The notes beneath the pieces were generated by a model. The model made no database searches. It was given only the letters and a program-made list of their open reading frames with translations, and was not told the DNA's origin. Below, one piece after another: positions 55,221-64,000 of a stretch of DNA of 64,000 nt. The stretch's first letter is position 1. The number at the start of each line of letters is the position of its first letter. The stretch comes from Gammaproteobacteria bacterium (GTDB lineage Bacteria > Pseudomonadota > Gammaproteobacteria > Xanthomonadales > Marinicellaceae): positions 1-64,000 of the forward strand of contig JAJRQG010000123.1 in NCBI GenBank assembly GCA_024280395.1, written 5' to 3'. A program made the translations under genes and the position numbers.

Positions 55221-55641
55221 CGAAACGGAAAATGAAATTCCAAGTCTTGAGCGCTTTAATGATTGGATAAACACTGTCATTAAACATCATGGCAAGTTCT
55301 TTCAAGTCAGTATAGAAATAGTTGATAAGGCAACAAGCCAAGACTTAAATAAAACTTATCGTGGCAAAGATAAACCCACCAATGTTTTGTCATTCCCTTT
55401 AGAATTGCCAGAATTTATTAAAGAAGATTTAATCGGCGATTTAGCGATATGTGCCCAAGTTGTAGAACAAGAAGCACTTGAACAAAACAAGCTCATTATT
55501 AATCACTGGGCACACCTAACCATCCATGGAACTCTACATTTATTGGGCTATGATCATATTGATGATGTTCAAGCAGAGGAAATGGAGACCTTAGAAATAA
55601 AGCTTTTAGGTCAATTGGATATTAAAAACCCTTATGACTAA
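55192..55641 (+). CDS. ybeY: Endoribonuclease YbeY
   Basis: This 149-aa metal-dependent RNase has the metal site HLTIHGTLHLLGYDH (H3xH5xH) and the TYRGKDKPTNVLSFP segment. It matures the 16S rRNA 3' end. The start could be ATG 55192 or 55198; both lie in the overlap with ybeZ. The next gene overlaps by 8 bp and is not the usual corC/ybeX. Confidence 0.96.
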   Translation: MLMNPVLLNNETENEIPSLERFNDWINTVIKHHGKFFQVSIEIVDKATSQDLNKTYRGKDKPTNVLSFPLELPEFIKEDLIGDLAICAQVVEQEALEQNKLIINHWAHLTIHGTLHLLGYDHIDDVQAEEMETLEIKLLGQLDIKNPYD

Positions 55642-56509
55642 TATTATTGTTGAATGTAATCAATGCAAACATCAATACAAGGTTGAAGATAACCGTATTG
55701 GTGAAAAATTTCATTGTTATTGCGGTGAGTTATTAACTGTGCCAACGATAAAAACCCATGATGCTGCGGTAGTTCGGTGTTCGTCATGTGGCGGGGCAAG
55801 AGGAAAAGAATTAGAGCCTTATTGTCGTTATTGCGGATCTAGCTTCACTTTGCATGAAAGAGATCTAAACACTATCTGCCCCAGATGTATGACAAGGATT
55901 AGTTCAAAGGCAAAGTTTTGTCATTCGTGTGCAACACCCATAGTGGGAGACAGTGGCACTTTTGAGAAAACAAAATTGCCTTGTCCTAATTGTAAAAATA
56001 AATACTTACATTCTCGACAAATGTATGACAACAGTTCGTTCAATCTAAAAGAGTGTTCACATTGTGCTGGAATTTGGATTTCATCAGATGTTTTTCATTA
56101 TCTCGAGCAAAAGGCCCAAAGAGAATCAGTCTCAGGTTTGTTTGAAGGCATTTTGGAAACTCGACTTCAAGTAAATAATCAAGTGGTAGGTAATTTCTAT
56201 CGTAATTGTCCATCCTGCGAAGTTCTTATGAACCGAAAAAATTATGCCAAATCAAGTGGTGTGGTCACCGATGTCTGTCGTAAGCATGGCATTTGGTTCG
56301 ATATGGGTGAATTAGACAAAATATTAAGTTTTATTCGATCTGGAAAGTTATTAAAACACCAAGAAAGAGCTGCCAGAAAAGCTAAACATGCCACTTCAGA
56401 AAAAAAGAGTGCTCCTTTGCAGAATACTAATTTTAGCCACAATACCGTCTACGATCTTGATTCAAGTGGAGATTTTTTTGCAGAGATAATTGATTGGATA
56501 GTTGATTAA
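55634..56509 (+). CDS. Multi-zinc-ribbon protein with TFIIB-type zinc fingers
   Basis: This 291-aa cytoplasmic protein carries many CxxC pairs: CNQCKHQY, CSSCGG, CRYCGS, CPRCMTRISSKAKFCHSC, CPNCKNK and CSHCAGIWI, plus CPSCEVLM and CRKHGIWFDMGELDKI. The last three are zf-TFIIB-like (CxxC...G.W). A probable RNA or ribosome-linked zinc protein, judging from the company of miaB-ybeZ-ybeY. It occupies the place of corC in E. coli. Confidence 0.82.
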   Translation: MTNIIVECNQCKHQYKVEDNRIGEKFHCYCGELLTVPTIKTHDAAVVRCSSCGGARGKELEPYCRYCGSSFTLHERDLNTICPRCMTRISSKAKFCHSCATPIVGDSGTFEKTKLPCPNCKNKYLHSRQMYDNSSFNLKECSHCAGIWISSDVFHYLEQKAQRESVSGLFEGILETRLQVNNQVVGNFYRNCPSCEVLMNRKNYAKSSGVVTDVCRKHGIWFDMGELDKILSFIRSGKLLKHQERAARKAKHATSEKKSAPLQNTNFSHNTVYDLDSSGDFFAEIIDWIVD

Positions 56510-56616
56510 ATATTAACAAGTATTAATAAACAATAAAATTAATTCAGTAATTAGTGTGTTTGCTCTAGACAAATCGTTTTAAATGGGCACCATCAATAAT
56601 TAATGAGGACAAAATC

Positions 56617-57270
56617 ATGGCAGTTAAGAAAACATTAAAGAAAAAAGTCGGCATTAAAAAAGCCGCAGTTAAGAAAACAGCAAGTAAAGTTTCAGCAAAG
56701 AAAGCAAACATGGCTGAAAACATTATGGGTTCAGCAAACGAGATTTGGTTGGCTGGTTTGGGTGCTTTTGCAAAAGCCCAAGAAGAAGGTGTGAAAATCT
56801 TCAATAAATTGGTTGATGAAGGAAAAGGATTAGAAAGCGTAATCAAAAAGACTTCAGAGTCTGCAACCAAAGAAGTGAAGACTAAAGTAAACAAAGTAAC
56901 TACTAAAGCAACCAAGAGTTGGGATAAGTTAGAAAACATCTTTGAAAGCCGCGTAGAAAAAGCACTGGCAAAATTAGACATTCCTACAAGTGATGAAATT
57001 TCTGCTTTATTGGCTAAAATTGAAACTTTGGCAAGCGAAGTTTCAAAGTTAACAGGTACTTATGTTAAAGATGTAAAGACAGTTACAAAAAAAGCAGTTA
57101 AGAAGGCACCTGCAGCTAAGAAAGTAACCAAAAAGGTTGCCAAGAAAGCAACTGCAGCAAAGAAAACAGTAACAAAATCTGTTAAGAAAGTAGCAAAGAA
57201 ATCACCAACAGTTAAAAAGCCAGTGACTAAAGTGGCGACTACTGTAGTTAAAAGCGTGACTAAAAAATAA
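56617..57270 (+). CDS. Phasin family protein with AlaLysPro-rich tail
   Basis: The 217-aa protein starts with a Lys-rich N-terminus, then a phasin-type amphipathic domain (ENIMGSANEIWLAGLGAFAKAQEEG, KLVDEGKGLESVIK), and ends in ~65 residues of KKAPAAKK/KKVAKK repeats like histone-H1-type tails. It matches PhaF/PhaI granule proteins that coat PHA and bind DNA. No PHA synthase gene is in the window. Confidence 0.88.
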   Translation: MAVKKTLKKKVGIKKAAVKKTASKVSAKKANMAENIMGSANEIWLAGLGAFAKAQEEGVKIFNKLVDEGKGLESVIKKTSESATKEVKTKVNKVTTKATKSWDKLENIFESRVEKALAKLDIPTSDEISALLAKIETLASEVSKLTGTYVKDVKTVTKKAVKKAPAAKKVTKKVAKKATAAKKTVTKSVKKVAKKSPTVKKPVTKVATTVVKSVTKK

Positions 57271-57286
57271 TTAAATAATTATTTTC

Positions 57287-57329
57287 ACCCACAAAAAAAC
57301 CACGATTTGATCGTGGTTTTTTTGTGGGT
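57287..57329 (+). terminator. Long bidirectional terminator between phasin and Slp-like genes
   Basis: A perfect 20-bp stem (ACCCACAAAAAAACCACGAT with its complement) around TTG. It contains a T-run in both directions and can end both convergent transcripts. Confidence 0.93.
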
Positions 57330-57346
57330 TTATATATAATTTTTTC

Positions 57347-57874
57347 TCAATAACAATAGCCTGAAATACTACTAAACCCACAGTTAAAGTGGCCAAAATT
57401 GTGAAAAAAGAAATTATTGTTAAATCTGTTGTAGTTATTAAAACGTGGATTTTTTCTCCAAATATAGACCTTGTCAGCCTTGACAACAGGATATTCATAT
57501 TTGAATTCTCCAATGTCTTGCTCTGTATAAGCCACTAAGCTCCCAGTGATGGTGACATTGCGTTTATTAAAAGCTGTGGGTTCTAGAAATCCTTCTTTAC
57601 AAGCCAAGAATCGGCCACCATTTTTTGGAATAATTTTCTTAGGACTTAAATCTTTATAAGTTTCACTTTCTACAATTTCAAAACAGGTTTTATCTTTTCG
57701 GTTAAGTGTCTGGATAATATATCCTGACCATCGAATTGACTCATTCATGATGTGTTGTTTTTTTGCTTGTGCTGGATTTATCGGTGAAAATTCACCTTGT
57801 AAAACCTTTGGAACTGTCGTACAGCCAGAAATTACAATGACAGTAAGGGTGGGGATCAGTTTAAAAAAATTCAT
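57347..57874 (-). CDS. Slp-family outer-membrane lipoprotein
   Basis: The 175-aa protein has a lipoprotein signal ending VIVISGC and an Slp-type body (VPKVLQGEFSPINP, RFLACKEGFLEPTAFNKRNVTITGSL, VVKADKVYIW). In E. coli Slp is induced on carbon starvation. The last ~30 residues (NNYNRFNNNFFFHNFGHFNCG) are an unusual Asn/Phe-rich tail not seen in Slp. Confidence 0.8.
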   Translation of the reverse strand: MNFFKLIPTLTVIVISGCTTVPKVLQGEFSPINPAQAKKQHIMNESIRWSGYIIQTLNRKDKTCFEIVESETYKDLSPKKIIPKNGGRFLACKEGFLEPTAFNKRNVTITGSLVAYTEQDIGEFKYEYPVVKADKVYIWRKNPRFNNYNRFNNNFFFHNFGHFNCGFSSISGYCY

Positions 57875-57963
57875 ATTAACTCACATTTGGATTGAACAAA
57901 TTCATAATTATAGTTTAACTAGATGAATTTATCCTGAATATTCTATGAATACTATAAATACTA

Positions 57964-58968
57964 CTAAAATTCTTGTCGAGGACCTCGAGACATTAATTCT
58001 CTAACAGCGTCTTGGGGAGTCATTTTTCCATTAACTACTTTCCAGACATGTTCTGAAATTGGCATGTCAACTTTGTATTTTTTTGCCAATCGCATGACTT
58101 CATCAGCTGTTCCTATGCCTTCAACCACTTGACCAATTTCTTTCTTGGCTTGTTCTATGGTTTTTCCTTGCCCCAATGCCAAACCCATTCTTCTATTTCG
58201 CGATAAATCGCCCGTGCTAGTAAGCACTAAATCACCAAGACCGGATAAACCCATTAGTGTCTCTGGTTTGCAATCCATAGCCGCACCAAGACGCATCATC
58301 TCTGCCATTCCTCTGGTCAATATGGCTGCGCGTGTATTGTCACCCAATCCCATTCCATCACAAATTCCAGTAGCTAATGCTAAGACATTTTTAACTGCGC
58401 CTCCTAGTTCTGCCCCAATAATATCATCGGAAATATATACCCGAAAATTCTCATTGTGTAATGCGTGCGCGACATCTTCAGCAAAATATTGGTTAGAACT
58501 CGCTACTGTAACTAGGGTTGGTTTACTTTCTGCAACATCTTTGGCAAATGATGGGCCTGTTACTAGAGCGATAGGACGGTTGTGACCAACGGAGTCTTTA
58601 CCAAGAATTCCTTCGGCAACTTCGTGTAAAAATCGACCTGATCCTGGTTCAAACCCCTTGGATGCCCATGCCAAAGGACGGTTCTGAATATAGGGTTTGA
58701 TTTTATGTAAGATTTCAGAAAAGGCATCTGATGGTGAAACAACCAAAATCGCATCGGCTGCACCGATGGCTGTTTCTAAATCACTTTCAATAATTAAATC
58801 ATCGGGAAAACCAATGCCAGGAAGATAGGCTTCATTACTGCGAGCACTTTGCATATCTTCTAGGTGTTTGGAGTTTCTTCCCCACAAGTAAGTGGTGCCG
58901 TTTCTTGCCAATTGCATCCCAAGAGCAGTTCCCCAAGAGCCGGCACCAATTACTGTAAATAGCATCAA
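57964..58968 (-). CDS. gpsA: Glycerol-3-phosphate dehydrogenase [NAD(P)+]
   Basis: GpsA makes sn-glycerol 3-phosphate for phospholipids. The Rossmann loop is GAGSWGTALGMQLA; the catalytic Lys is in GGAVKNVLALATGICDGM, and GLSGLGDLVLTSTG is typical. The 334-aa length is normal. The secB stop is directly before its start. Confidence 0.97.
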   Translation of the reverse strand: MMLFTVIGAGSWGTALGMQLARNGTTYLWGRNSKHLEDMQSARSNEAYLPGIGFPDDLIIESDLETAIGAADAILVVSPSDAFSEILHKIKPYIQNRPLAWASKGFEPGSGRFLHEVAEGILGKDSVGHNRPIALVTGPSFAKDVAESKPTLVTVASSNQYFAEDVAHALHNENFRVYISDDIIGAELGGAVKNVLALATGICDGMGLGDNTRAAILTRGMAEMMRLGAAMDCKPETLMGLSGLGDLVLTSTGDLSRNRRMGLALGQGKTIEQAKKEIGQVVEGIGTADEVMRLAKKYKVDMPISEHVWKVVNGKMTPQDAVRELMSRGPRQEF

Positions 58969-59463
58969 TTACTGCTTAGTTGCTGATTCAGCTTGAGCTT
59001 GAGCTTGTTGCATCTGTTGTGCATAAAGCTGATCAAAATTAACGGGTTGTAATAATAGAGGTTGAAAACCACCGTTCATTACTAAATCGGAAATCATTTG
59101 ACGGGCATATGGAAACAGAACATTAGGACAATAAGATCCTAGAGTTTGATGCATAATATTTTCTTCAAAATTGGCTAAGCTAAAAATACCAGCTTGCTCA
59201 ACCTCAACTAAATACGCAGTTTTTTCCAAAATTTTACAGGTAACAGTAACTGCTAAAACCACCTCATATGTATCATCAGCTATTTTCTTAACCTTTTGAT
59301 TTAGGTTCATTTTAATTTCAGGTTGGCCCTTCTCATTGAAAATATCTGGTGCATTAGGTGTTTCAAATGAAACATCTTTGACATAAATTTTTTGCATTGA
59401 CATTGTTGGTGCATTTTCAGGGTTGCTGGCTTGTGGCGCTGCAGTTTTGTTTTCTTCAGTCAT
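58969..59463 (-). CDS. secB: Protein-export chaperone SecB
   Basis: SecB keeps preproteins unfolded and hands them to SecA. The 164-aa protein has SMQKIYVKDVSFETPNAP, QAGIFSLANF, LGSYCPNVLFPYAR and GGFQPLLLQPVNFDQLY. It stands between a rhodanese gene and gpsA; the usual grxC between yibN and secB is missing. Confidence 0.97.
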   Translation of the reverse strand: MTEENKTAAPQASNPENAPTMSMQKIYVKDVSFETPNAPDIFNEKGQPEIKMNLNQKVKKIADDTYEVVLAVTVTCKILEKTAYLVEVEQAGIFSLANFEENIMHQTLGSYCPNVLFPYARQMISDLVMNGGFQPLLLQPVNFDQLYAQQMQQAQAQAESATKQ

Positions 59464-59518
59464 GATTGACTCCTAATTTGATTGTTAAAGTTAGACTAAT
59501 GTGAACGTAAATTTTATA

Positions 59519-59941
59519 TTATTTTACCAGAGGTAATTTTTCACCTATCCAGCTATTGATTCCACCAGTTAAGTTGAAAACATTGCTCACACCCGATTTA
59601 ATTAAATGTTTACAGGCTGATTTTGAGGTTATTCCACTGACACAATAGGTGATGACCGTTTTGTCTTTCAGGTTATCTATTGATTTGTTGCCTGAGATGA
59701 TATCCGACAACGGCATATTTATTGCGTTAACAATATGACCATTGTTGAAATCGTTGGTAGAACGCGTATCAATGACCACAGCATCTTTGTGATTGACCAA
59801 CTGGGTCAATTGTGAGGTGTTGATATTTGAAAAAGCCTGCATCTTTTCATTCATAACCATTGATAAATACAAAAAAATAACAGCTATAAATGCCAGTGAC
59901 AACCATAAGTGATTGCCAATAAATTCAGCCAATTGTGACAT
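59519..59941 (-). CDS. Membrane-anchored rhodanese (YibN-like)
   Basis: Starting at MSQLAEFIGNHLW (59941) gives 140 aa with an N-terminal membrane helix (LSLAFIAVIFLYLSMVM) and a rhodanese domain with VIDTRSTNDFNNGHI and catalytic Cys in ITYCVSGITS. The track start (60025) would add 28 unlikely residues. It is first of yibN-secB-gpsA and divergent from envC. Confidence 0.9.
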   Translation of the reverse strand: MSQLAEFIGNHLWLSLAFIAVIFLYLSMVMNEKMQAFSNINTSQLTQLVNHKDAVVIDTRSTNDFNNGHIVNAINMPLSDIISGNKSIDNLKDKTVITYCVSGITSKSACKHLIKSGVSNVFNLTGGINSWIGEKLPLVK

Positions 59942-60101
59942 AGTGATTTCCCATAAACTCTTAGCCACATTTATATGGTTTAATTTGCCAATTTCAAGGG
60001 CGAATGAAATTATTCTATCAATCACCTAGGCTAAGTAAGTTTTTATTGTTTAAAAAGTGGCAAGCATTCTATAATAACTGCTCATTTACTTCTATTAATT
60101 C

Positions 60102-61256
60102 ATGTTTAAAGCAACAATATTCCTTTTATTTGTATTTTCAGCAACGATTCGAGTGCAGTCTGCAGAATCAAATGCGGAAAATAAAAGTGAAGTGGCAATT
60201 GAAGCTAAAATTCAAAATATTCAACAAAAGCTTAAAATCTTGAAAAAAAAGCTAAACAAAGCCTACGGCCAAGAACAATTGTTGCTAGAAAAATTAGAAG
60301 CCCAAGATAAAAATATAAGCAATATTGTACAAAAAATCAATACCAGTAATACCCAAATAAAAGAACTGGTTGAAGAGATTGGCCAGATAAACCAGAAAAT
60401 TGGCGAAAATAAAAACAGCATAGAAATCCAGAAGAACCAAATAGTTCGTTTGCTAAAGCTTCAGATATATTTAAACCACGACAAAACTTTAAAGATGTTG
60501 TTGGCCAGTCCGCAAAATAACAGTATCTCTGACTCCAAGCATCAAATTAAATATCTGCAAAATCGATTGTATAATTTGATTAAAGAAGTGGCGATTAATA
60601 TTCAGGAATTAGAAGTCCTTAAAAGCAGCCAAGAGGAATTAAAGAACCATGAAAACCTCAAGAAGCAAACTCTTCTTTTACAAAAAGATACTTTAGATGA
60701 GCAAAGAAATATTCGTTTAATAACCCTCAACACTTTAAAAAATGAAATTGCCAAACATGAGAGTAAGAGCGATGGTTTAAACAAGGACCAATCAAGATTA
60801 CAGCAATTGTTGAATGAAATCCAAGTTCTGCTCAGTGATTTGCCCTCAGACCTGGGGTTCAATAAACCATTTGCGAAATTAAAGGGAAAATTATCCAAGC
60901 CTGTAAAAGGAACTTATATTCGATCCTTTCATTCTAGGAGATCAGAAAATACCCGATGGAATGGTGTGGTTATCAGAGCAGATTTAGGTGAGCAAGTTAA
61001 AGCCATCGCTTATGGACGTGTGGCTTTTGCCGATTGGTTACGTGGATTTGGAATGCTGGTTATCATTGATCACCAAGATGGTTATATGTCGTTGTATGGG
61101 TTTAATGAATCCATCAATGTAGAAGTCGGTGACTGGGTCAATAACCAGCAAGGCATTGCGACCATTGGCAATAGTGGGACATTAGCGATTCCTGCGGTTT
61201 ATTTTGAAATCCGAAAAAATGCCAAGCCCTTGAATCCAAATGCCTGGGTTAAATGA
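60102..61256 (+). CDS. envC: Murein hydrolase activator EnvC
   Basis: EnvC is the periplasmic activator of the AmiA/B amidases at the septum. A signal peptide is followed by ~230 residues of coiled coil (IQQKLKILKKKLNKAYGQEQ) and a C-terminal LytM domain (VVIRADLGEQVKAIAYGRVAFADWL, IDHQDGYMSLYGF, AVYFEIRKNAKPLNP). The canonical zinc ligands are not all present, as usual for EnvC. The last 59 bp recur at 62947-63005. Confidence 0.93.
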   Translation: MFKATIFLLFVFSATIRVQSAESNAENKSEVAIEAKIQNIQQKLKILKKKLNKAYGQEQLLLEKLEAQDKNISNIVQKINTSNTQIKELVEEIGQINQKIGENKNSIEIQKNQIVRLLKLQIYLNHDKTLKMLLASPQNNSISDSKHQIKYLQNRLYNLIKEVAINIQELEVLKSSQEELKNHENLKKQTLLLQKDTLDEQRNIRLITLNTLKNEIAKHESKSDGLNKDQSRLQQLLNEIQVLLSDLPSDLGFNKPFAKLKGKLSKPVKGTYIRSFHSRRSENTRWNGVVIRADLGEQVKAIAYGRVAFADWLRGFGMLVIIDHQDGYMSLYGFNESINVEVGDWVNNQQGIATIGNSGTLAIPAVYFEIRKNAKPLNPNAWVK

Positions 61257-61283
61257 ATAATAGAAACATAAAAATATATGTTG

Positions 61284-61295
61284 ACAATATATTGT
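61284..61295. promoter_or_regulatory. Perfect 12-bp palindrome overlapping a TTGACA box
   Basis: ACAATATATTGT is a perfect palindrome that overlaps the 3' end of TTGACA (61281-61286), just past the envC stop. It is a candidate operator for the genes beyond, though 160 bp before the next start. Confidence 0.3.
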
Positions 61296-61442
61296 GTTGT
61301 TGGCAATATGTGGCTGGTAACCTGTTAAGTTATCGCCTTACAAAGTTGACCACAATCGAAGAAAATATTCATTATTCTTTGAAATGCCCACTTTATAAAA
61401 TTTCGATTCTTCAATAGTGTTGCCTTTTTAATTGATACATAC

Positions 61443-61457
61443 AAAGGAAATAATATG
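61443..61457 (+). promoter_or_regulatory. Ribosome binding site and primary start of the (AAGC)11 gene
   Basis: AAAGGA at 61443-61448 stands 6 bp before ATG 61455. Like the metzincin start, this ATG is one base out of frame with the secreted protein beyond the repeat. Confidence 0.75.
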
Positions 61458-61476
61458 AAAAATATAAACACATTAA

Positions 61477-61990
<514 letters not shown>

Positions 61991-61998
<8 letters not shown>

Positions 61999-62839
61999 AA
62001 AATACTTAGTAATAATTTTATTTGTCCTGGCCTTAGGGCTGGGATTTTTTTTCAATATTCAGGACAATAAAGTTTCAATTGCTCTAGATTCAGAAGTGAT
62101 TTCTGTTGATGCTATTAGTATTCCAAATTTAGATATAAAAAAGCAAAACATTGATAACATAAATACTATTATCGAGCAGGAAGACTTTTCTAAAGCTTCA
62201 GAAAATTCTAGATTGGTAACATTTGGTGTTTGTAATAAGAGCATAAATGAACTCAATGATGCCTTCTATCAATTTGAAGGGCTAAAAGAACTTACTGAAG
62301 AGCAATTGCTTGTGAAAAGTAGATTGATTAAAGGTTGTGAGAATTGGTATGAATATACGAATACCTTATCAAAAAAGGATGCAGATCACTTAATAGAAGA
62401 AAGAAAAAACACTATAGAACAGAATAAATATTTTTATAAAAACATTGAGATTCCAGATGATTCGAAAATAAATGAAGCCCGCTCAATTATGGCAACGGGT
62501 GGAGATTCTTCAAATCTCACAGGAGGTGCGCTGTCATATTTAATGACAAGTGATAGTGATTTTATCAGTGAGGTGGCTAAAAGGCAGGGAACAACAGATT
62601 TAAACTTGATTAGACAAAGTAGCACTGCTGTTATGGGTTTATATTCATGCAAGGTGGACCCTTATAGCTGTTCAGCTAATTCTCTTCAAATGATGTCATT
62701 ATGTATATCAAACGAAGTAATGTGTGGGCTCAGTTATAATCAATATTATGCAAGTACCGTTACACCAAATCACTATGCTGATATGATGAATATAATTAGA
62801 ATCATTGAAGCTATGATTCAACAAGGTTATTTTAATTAG
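61991..62839 (+). CDS. Exported or membrane-anchored protein of unknown function
   Basis: GTG start at 61991 overlaps the preceding stop by 8 bp, so translation is coupled to the repeat-controlled gene. The 282-aa chain has one N-terminal hydrophobic segment (YLVIILFVLALGLGFFF) and a helical, acidic periplasmic part with a C-rich stretch YSCKVDPYSCSANSLQMMSLC. I recognise no family. Because of the coupling, its expression may follow the switch state upstream. Confidence 0.72.
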
Positions 62840-62946
62840 AAAACTTATGAACCATTTTGGGATAAAACTGTATTTTTAAGTTAGTTTACCTGTAAATCTA
62901 TTTAAAGCCATTGTAATCTCAGTAATAACGGAAGCTTGTCTATTCA

Positions 62947-63010
62947 TGCGGTTTATTTTGAAATTCGAAAAAATGCCAAGCCTTTGAATCCAAAGGCTTG
63001 GGTTAGGTAA
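62947..63010 (+). pseudogene. Duplicate of the envC 3' end
   Basis: Its first 59 bp match 61193-61251 at 55 of 59 positions. It translates to AVYFEIRKNAKPLNPKAWVR-stop, versus ...NPNAWVK-stop in envC. Most differences are synonymous, so the copy came from an envC that had been under selection. Confidence 0.9.
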
Positions 63011-63025
63011 TTGTTTGAAACTCAA

Positions 63026-64000
63026 TCAGGATTTTTGTGCCAGTATTAAATCTCTTTGTTGTTCCAGTTCGGTTAAATCCCAACCTACTGTTTTTGCAGA
63101 TTTGATTGCGGCCTTTATTGATTTTAAGGCTTTAGAGTGTTTGTTTAACTTGTTTTGAACAAGCGCATGAGTTTGATACCATTGAATAGTTTTATATACA
63201 TTCTTTTTATAGCTTATTAAGTACTCTTGAGCAAGCTTCAACTCAGTAGTTGTAGGGTTTGGTAGGCTTGCAATCTCCTTCGCATAACGAATTTGAGCAA
63301 TATCCAATCCATTTTTCGCAGCTTGTTTCAACCAATATATTGGAGGTTGATTGGATTGGTTAATGATATTTTTGTTCTGTAACATTTGATATGCCATGTA
63401 TTCGGCATCGGCATTGCCAATTTGTGCTGCTTTCATTATCCAGTCAAGTCCTTTTTGTTTTTCAACTTTACAGGATTTGCCGTAATAAATATTTTTACCA
63501 AGGCGATATTGGGCATCCACAATACCATTTTGTGCTGCGTTAAACAACCATTGGTTGATCTCTTTGCCATCTACTACACCTTCCTTTTTTAGGAATGTAT
63601 CATAAAGAATAGAATATGAATATTGGGCTTCTATGTCACCATTTCTGGCATTTTCAATTAGTTTGTCAAGGTAGTCCTGTTGTTTTTTTGAAAAGCCTTT
63701 TGGTGCGCCTTTTAATTTAAAATCAATTCTGGTTGTTGTTGGAATGGGCTCATCACTTTTATGTGAGGATGAGTTAAATGTAAAGTGATATTTCTCAATT
63801 GACTTTATGGTCTCGATTGCAAACAAACCATCTGATGGCACCTCTTCAATGACCTGAAAGTCTCTTGCTGATCCATCGGGATAAACGTAAAAGATCACAT
63901 CTACCCAGCCCTGAATACCCTTCAATGCCATTGTTCTTGGATAATTTGGGGGAATTCTTTCTACAGATTTGTACGCGGATTGCCTTACATCTGTTGTTTG
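63026..64000 (-). CDS. TonB C-terminal domain plus Sel1-repeat protein (5' end beyond window)
   Basis: The track ORF begins at an internal Met (63931). The frame stays open to the window end and reads SVERIPPNYPRTMALKGIQGWV, the start of a TonB C-terminal domain, so the gene is partial here. After TonB_C (VDVIFYVYPDGSARDFQV) come Sel1 repeats (ARNGDIEAQYSYSI, AAQNGIVDAQYRLGKNI, AAQIGNADAEYMAYQML), then a helical tail. A probable envelope protein; the N-terminal anchor is not visible. Confidence 0.85.
   Translation of the reverse strand, partial: QTTDVRQSAYKSVERIPPNYPRTMALKGIQGWVDVIFYVYPDGSARDFQVIEEVPSDGLFAIETIKSIEKYHFTFNSSSHKSDEPIPTTTRIDFKLKGAPKGFSKKQQDYLDKLIENARNGDIEAQYSYSILYDTFLKKEGVVDGKEINQWLFNAAQNGIVDAQYRLGKNIYYGKSCKVEKQKGLDWIMKAAQIGNADAEYMAYQMLQNKNIINQSNQPPIYWLKQAAKNGLDIAQIRYAKEIASLPNPTTTELKLAQEYLISYKKNVYKTIQWYQTHALVQNKLNKHSKALKSIKAAIKSAKTVGWDLTELEQQRDLILAQKS

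Overview
The window looks like a chromosomal segment of a low-GC marine-type gammaproteobacterium. The gene orders ftsK-lolA-rarA, miaB-ybeZ-ybeY, yibN-secB-gpsA, rne/rluC (divergent) and DUF2066-CDP-alcohol transferase-perM-hda are gammaproteobacterial, and the tmRNA tag reads ANDDNYALAA. Several secreted proteins carry features I associate with Marinicella or Xanthomonadales-like genomes (W-x-N-P-x-Q-S-G-x-G-F domains, a C-terminal GFE tail, Sel1 proteins). I cannot fix the genus from sequence alone.

Layout. 1-8.9 kb: ftsK, an extra UvrD/PcrA-type helicase wedged before lolA, then lolA-rarA-crcB and a secreted beta-propeller-like protein. 8.9-17.1 kb: a sensor GGDEF-EAL protein, tRNA-Arg(CCU), a four-gene operon that fits N-acetyl-D-glutamate / D-amino-acid catabolism, a decayed MFS fragment and a degenerate copy of the tRNA 3' end. 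17.2-23.3 kb: a lipoprotein, an MFS transporter, a nitrilase, tmRNA, a Sel1 protein and an FMN reductase. 23.5-29 kb: rne with a very Q/N/K-rich tail, rluC, an esterase. 29-32 kb: a 22-bp tandem repeat array, a DUF4143 ATPase, a SUKH protein and an unknown membrane protein. 32-38.5 kb: nfuA, cnoX-like, a phosphatase-like protein, a 2OG oxygenase-like protein, the DUF2066-to-hda operon and 4.5S RNA. 38.5-42.8 kb: a secreted metzincin with a tetranucleotide repeat at its start, plus two tandem secreted paralogs. 42.8-60 kb: mostly housekeeping (tilS, accA, yaaA, add, enoyl-CoA hydratase, FKBP, NUDIX, miaB, ybeZ, ybeY, a phasin, gpsA, secB, a rhodanese). 60-64 kb: envC, a second tetranucleotide-repeat secreted gene with an unknown partner, a duplicated envC tail, and a Sel1/TonB protein cut by the window end.

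Main discoveries. (1) Two unrelated secreted-protein genes have the same design: a good ribosome binding site, ATGAAAAATA, then about ten tetranucleotide units ((ATAC)10 and (AAGC)11), then the signal-peptide core one base out of frame with that start. Removing one unit or adding two would restore both. This is the architecture of slipped-strand phase variation, and the two loci share a 14-bp leader motif. (2) Three accessory segments are bracketed by copies of the 3' end of the preceding gene (tRNA-Arg, the metzincin, envC). In the two protein cases the copy keeps reading frame and stop codon, which suggests a recurring recombination or integration mode at gene ends. (3) A 22-bp-period repeat array begins inside an esterase stop codon and runs up to a DUF4143 ATPase-SUKH gene pair.
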